Source of the DNA: an uncultured Clostridia bacterium | GTDB lineage: Bacteria; Bacillota; Clostridia; Lachnospirales; Anaerotignaceae | NCBI GenBank assembly: GCA_958420075.1 | Contig: CATZIM010000152.1 | Coordinates: 1 to 5,233 of the forward strand | DNA: 5,233 nucleotides | Direction: 5' to 3' | Shown here: positions 5,063-5,233 of the stretch, piece by piece | Layout: each line of letters starts with the position of its first letter | Numbering within the stretch: the stretch's first letter is position 1 | Translations under genes and position numbers: made by a program | Notes under the pieces: model-generated | The model's input: only the letters and a program-made list of their open reading frames with translations | The model's database searches: none | What the model was told of the DNA's origin: nothing

Positions 5063-5066
5063 TGGA

Positions 5067-5233
5067 TTGATACGTACAGACAAACTGCGGGGTATCATGG
5101 CCGAGAAGGGCTATTCTCAAAAAGATATGGCAGCATTCATTGGAGTGACGCCAAAAACATTTTACCGGAAAATGAAGAACGGTGTTTTTGACAGTGATGA
5201 AATACAGGTCATGATGGAAAAACTGAAAATGGA
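5067..5233 (+). CDS. Small Cro/CI-type HTH protein, partial (runs off the window)
   Basis: Fifty-five codons are visible from a TTG start; the frame is still open at the window edge. The protein begins (M)IRTDKLRGIMAEKGYSQ and continues KDMAAFIGVTPKTFYRKMKN, a complete XRE-type helix-turn-helix: the turn lies at FIGVTPKT and the recognition helix at about PKTFYRKMKNG. Similar short proteins with the FYRKMKNG ending are frequent in Firmicute phages and integrated elements, where they act as Cro-like or accessory repressors. The TTG start is chosen because of AGGGGGTGA at 5054-5062; the next in-frame ATG (5097) would remove the first helix. It is divergent from the three-HTH regulator, and its promoter carries two TGGTAACTT copies, so mutual control is likely. 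Total length and downstream genes are unknown. Confidence 0.82.
   Translation, partial: MIRTDKLRGIMAEKGYSQKDMAAFIGVTPKTFYRKMKNGVFDSDEIQVMMEKLKM

Overview
The window looks like chromosomal DNA from a low-to-mid GC Firmicute, most likely a member of the Clostridia. Reasons: very strong purine-rich Shine-Dalgarno sites, compact sigma-A type promoters, a tRNA-Leu without an encoded CCA end, a chromosomal TraX-family membrane protein, a copper-amine-oxidase-N-type secreted protein and a small lipoprotein. I cannot name a genus.

Layout. (1) 1-1200, plus strand: a TraX-family multipass membrane protein (150-977), then 19 bases later a 49-residue single-pass membrane protein (997-1146) with an excellent ribosome binding site, then a 15-bp perfect hairpin (1166-1199) that can serve as terminator for both converging transcripts. 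(2) 1215-1722, minus strand: a small secreted protein of unknown function. Its promoter (TTGACT, 17 bases, TATGAT) carries a near-perfect BlaI/MecI/CopY-type operator (core TACAnnTGTA) in the -35/-10 spacer, so it is probably controlled by a repressor encoded elsewhere. (3) 1723-2072: no supportable gene. (4) 2073-2241, plus strand: promoter, tRNA-Leu(CAA) and its own terminator. (5) 2242-2449: no gene; ends in a strong hairpin terminator. (6) 2453-4929, minus strand, in transcription order: a regulator with three consecutive Cro/CI-type helix-turn-helix domains (4929-4051), a lipoprotein (3978-3400), and a secreted protein with a copper amine oxidase N-terminal (stalk) domain (3327-2563). The 3' end of the last gene is broken: two apparent single-base insertions separate the body from a well preserved 36-residue tail that ends at 2453, just before the terminator. 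(7) 4930-5233: a divergent control region and the first 55 codons of a small plus-strand helix-turn-helix protein that starts with TTG and runs off the window.

How the parts fit. The regulator and the small HTH protein face away from each other across about 137 bases. This region holds two promoters, three copies of the 9-mer TGGTAACTT (one inverted) placed on promoter elements, and a second repeat, AAAATGTGC, sitting in the spacer of both promoters exactly 42 bases apart. This resembles a repressor/Cro-like switch. The lipoprotein and the stalk-domain protein lie downstream of the regulator with no terminator between them, so they may be read together, although gaps of 72 bases leave room for their own promoters. 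I saw no CRISPR array, transposase or integrase.
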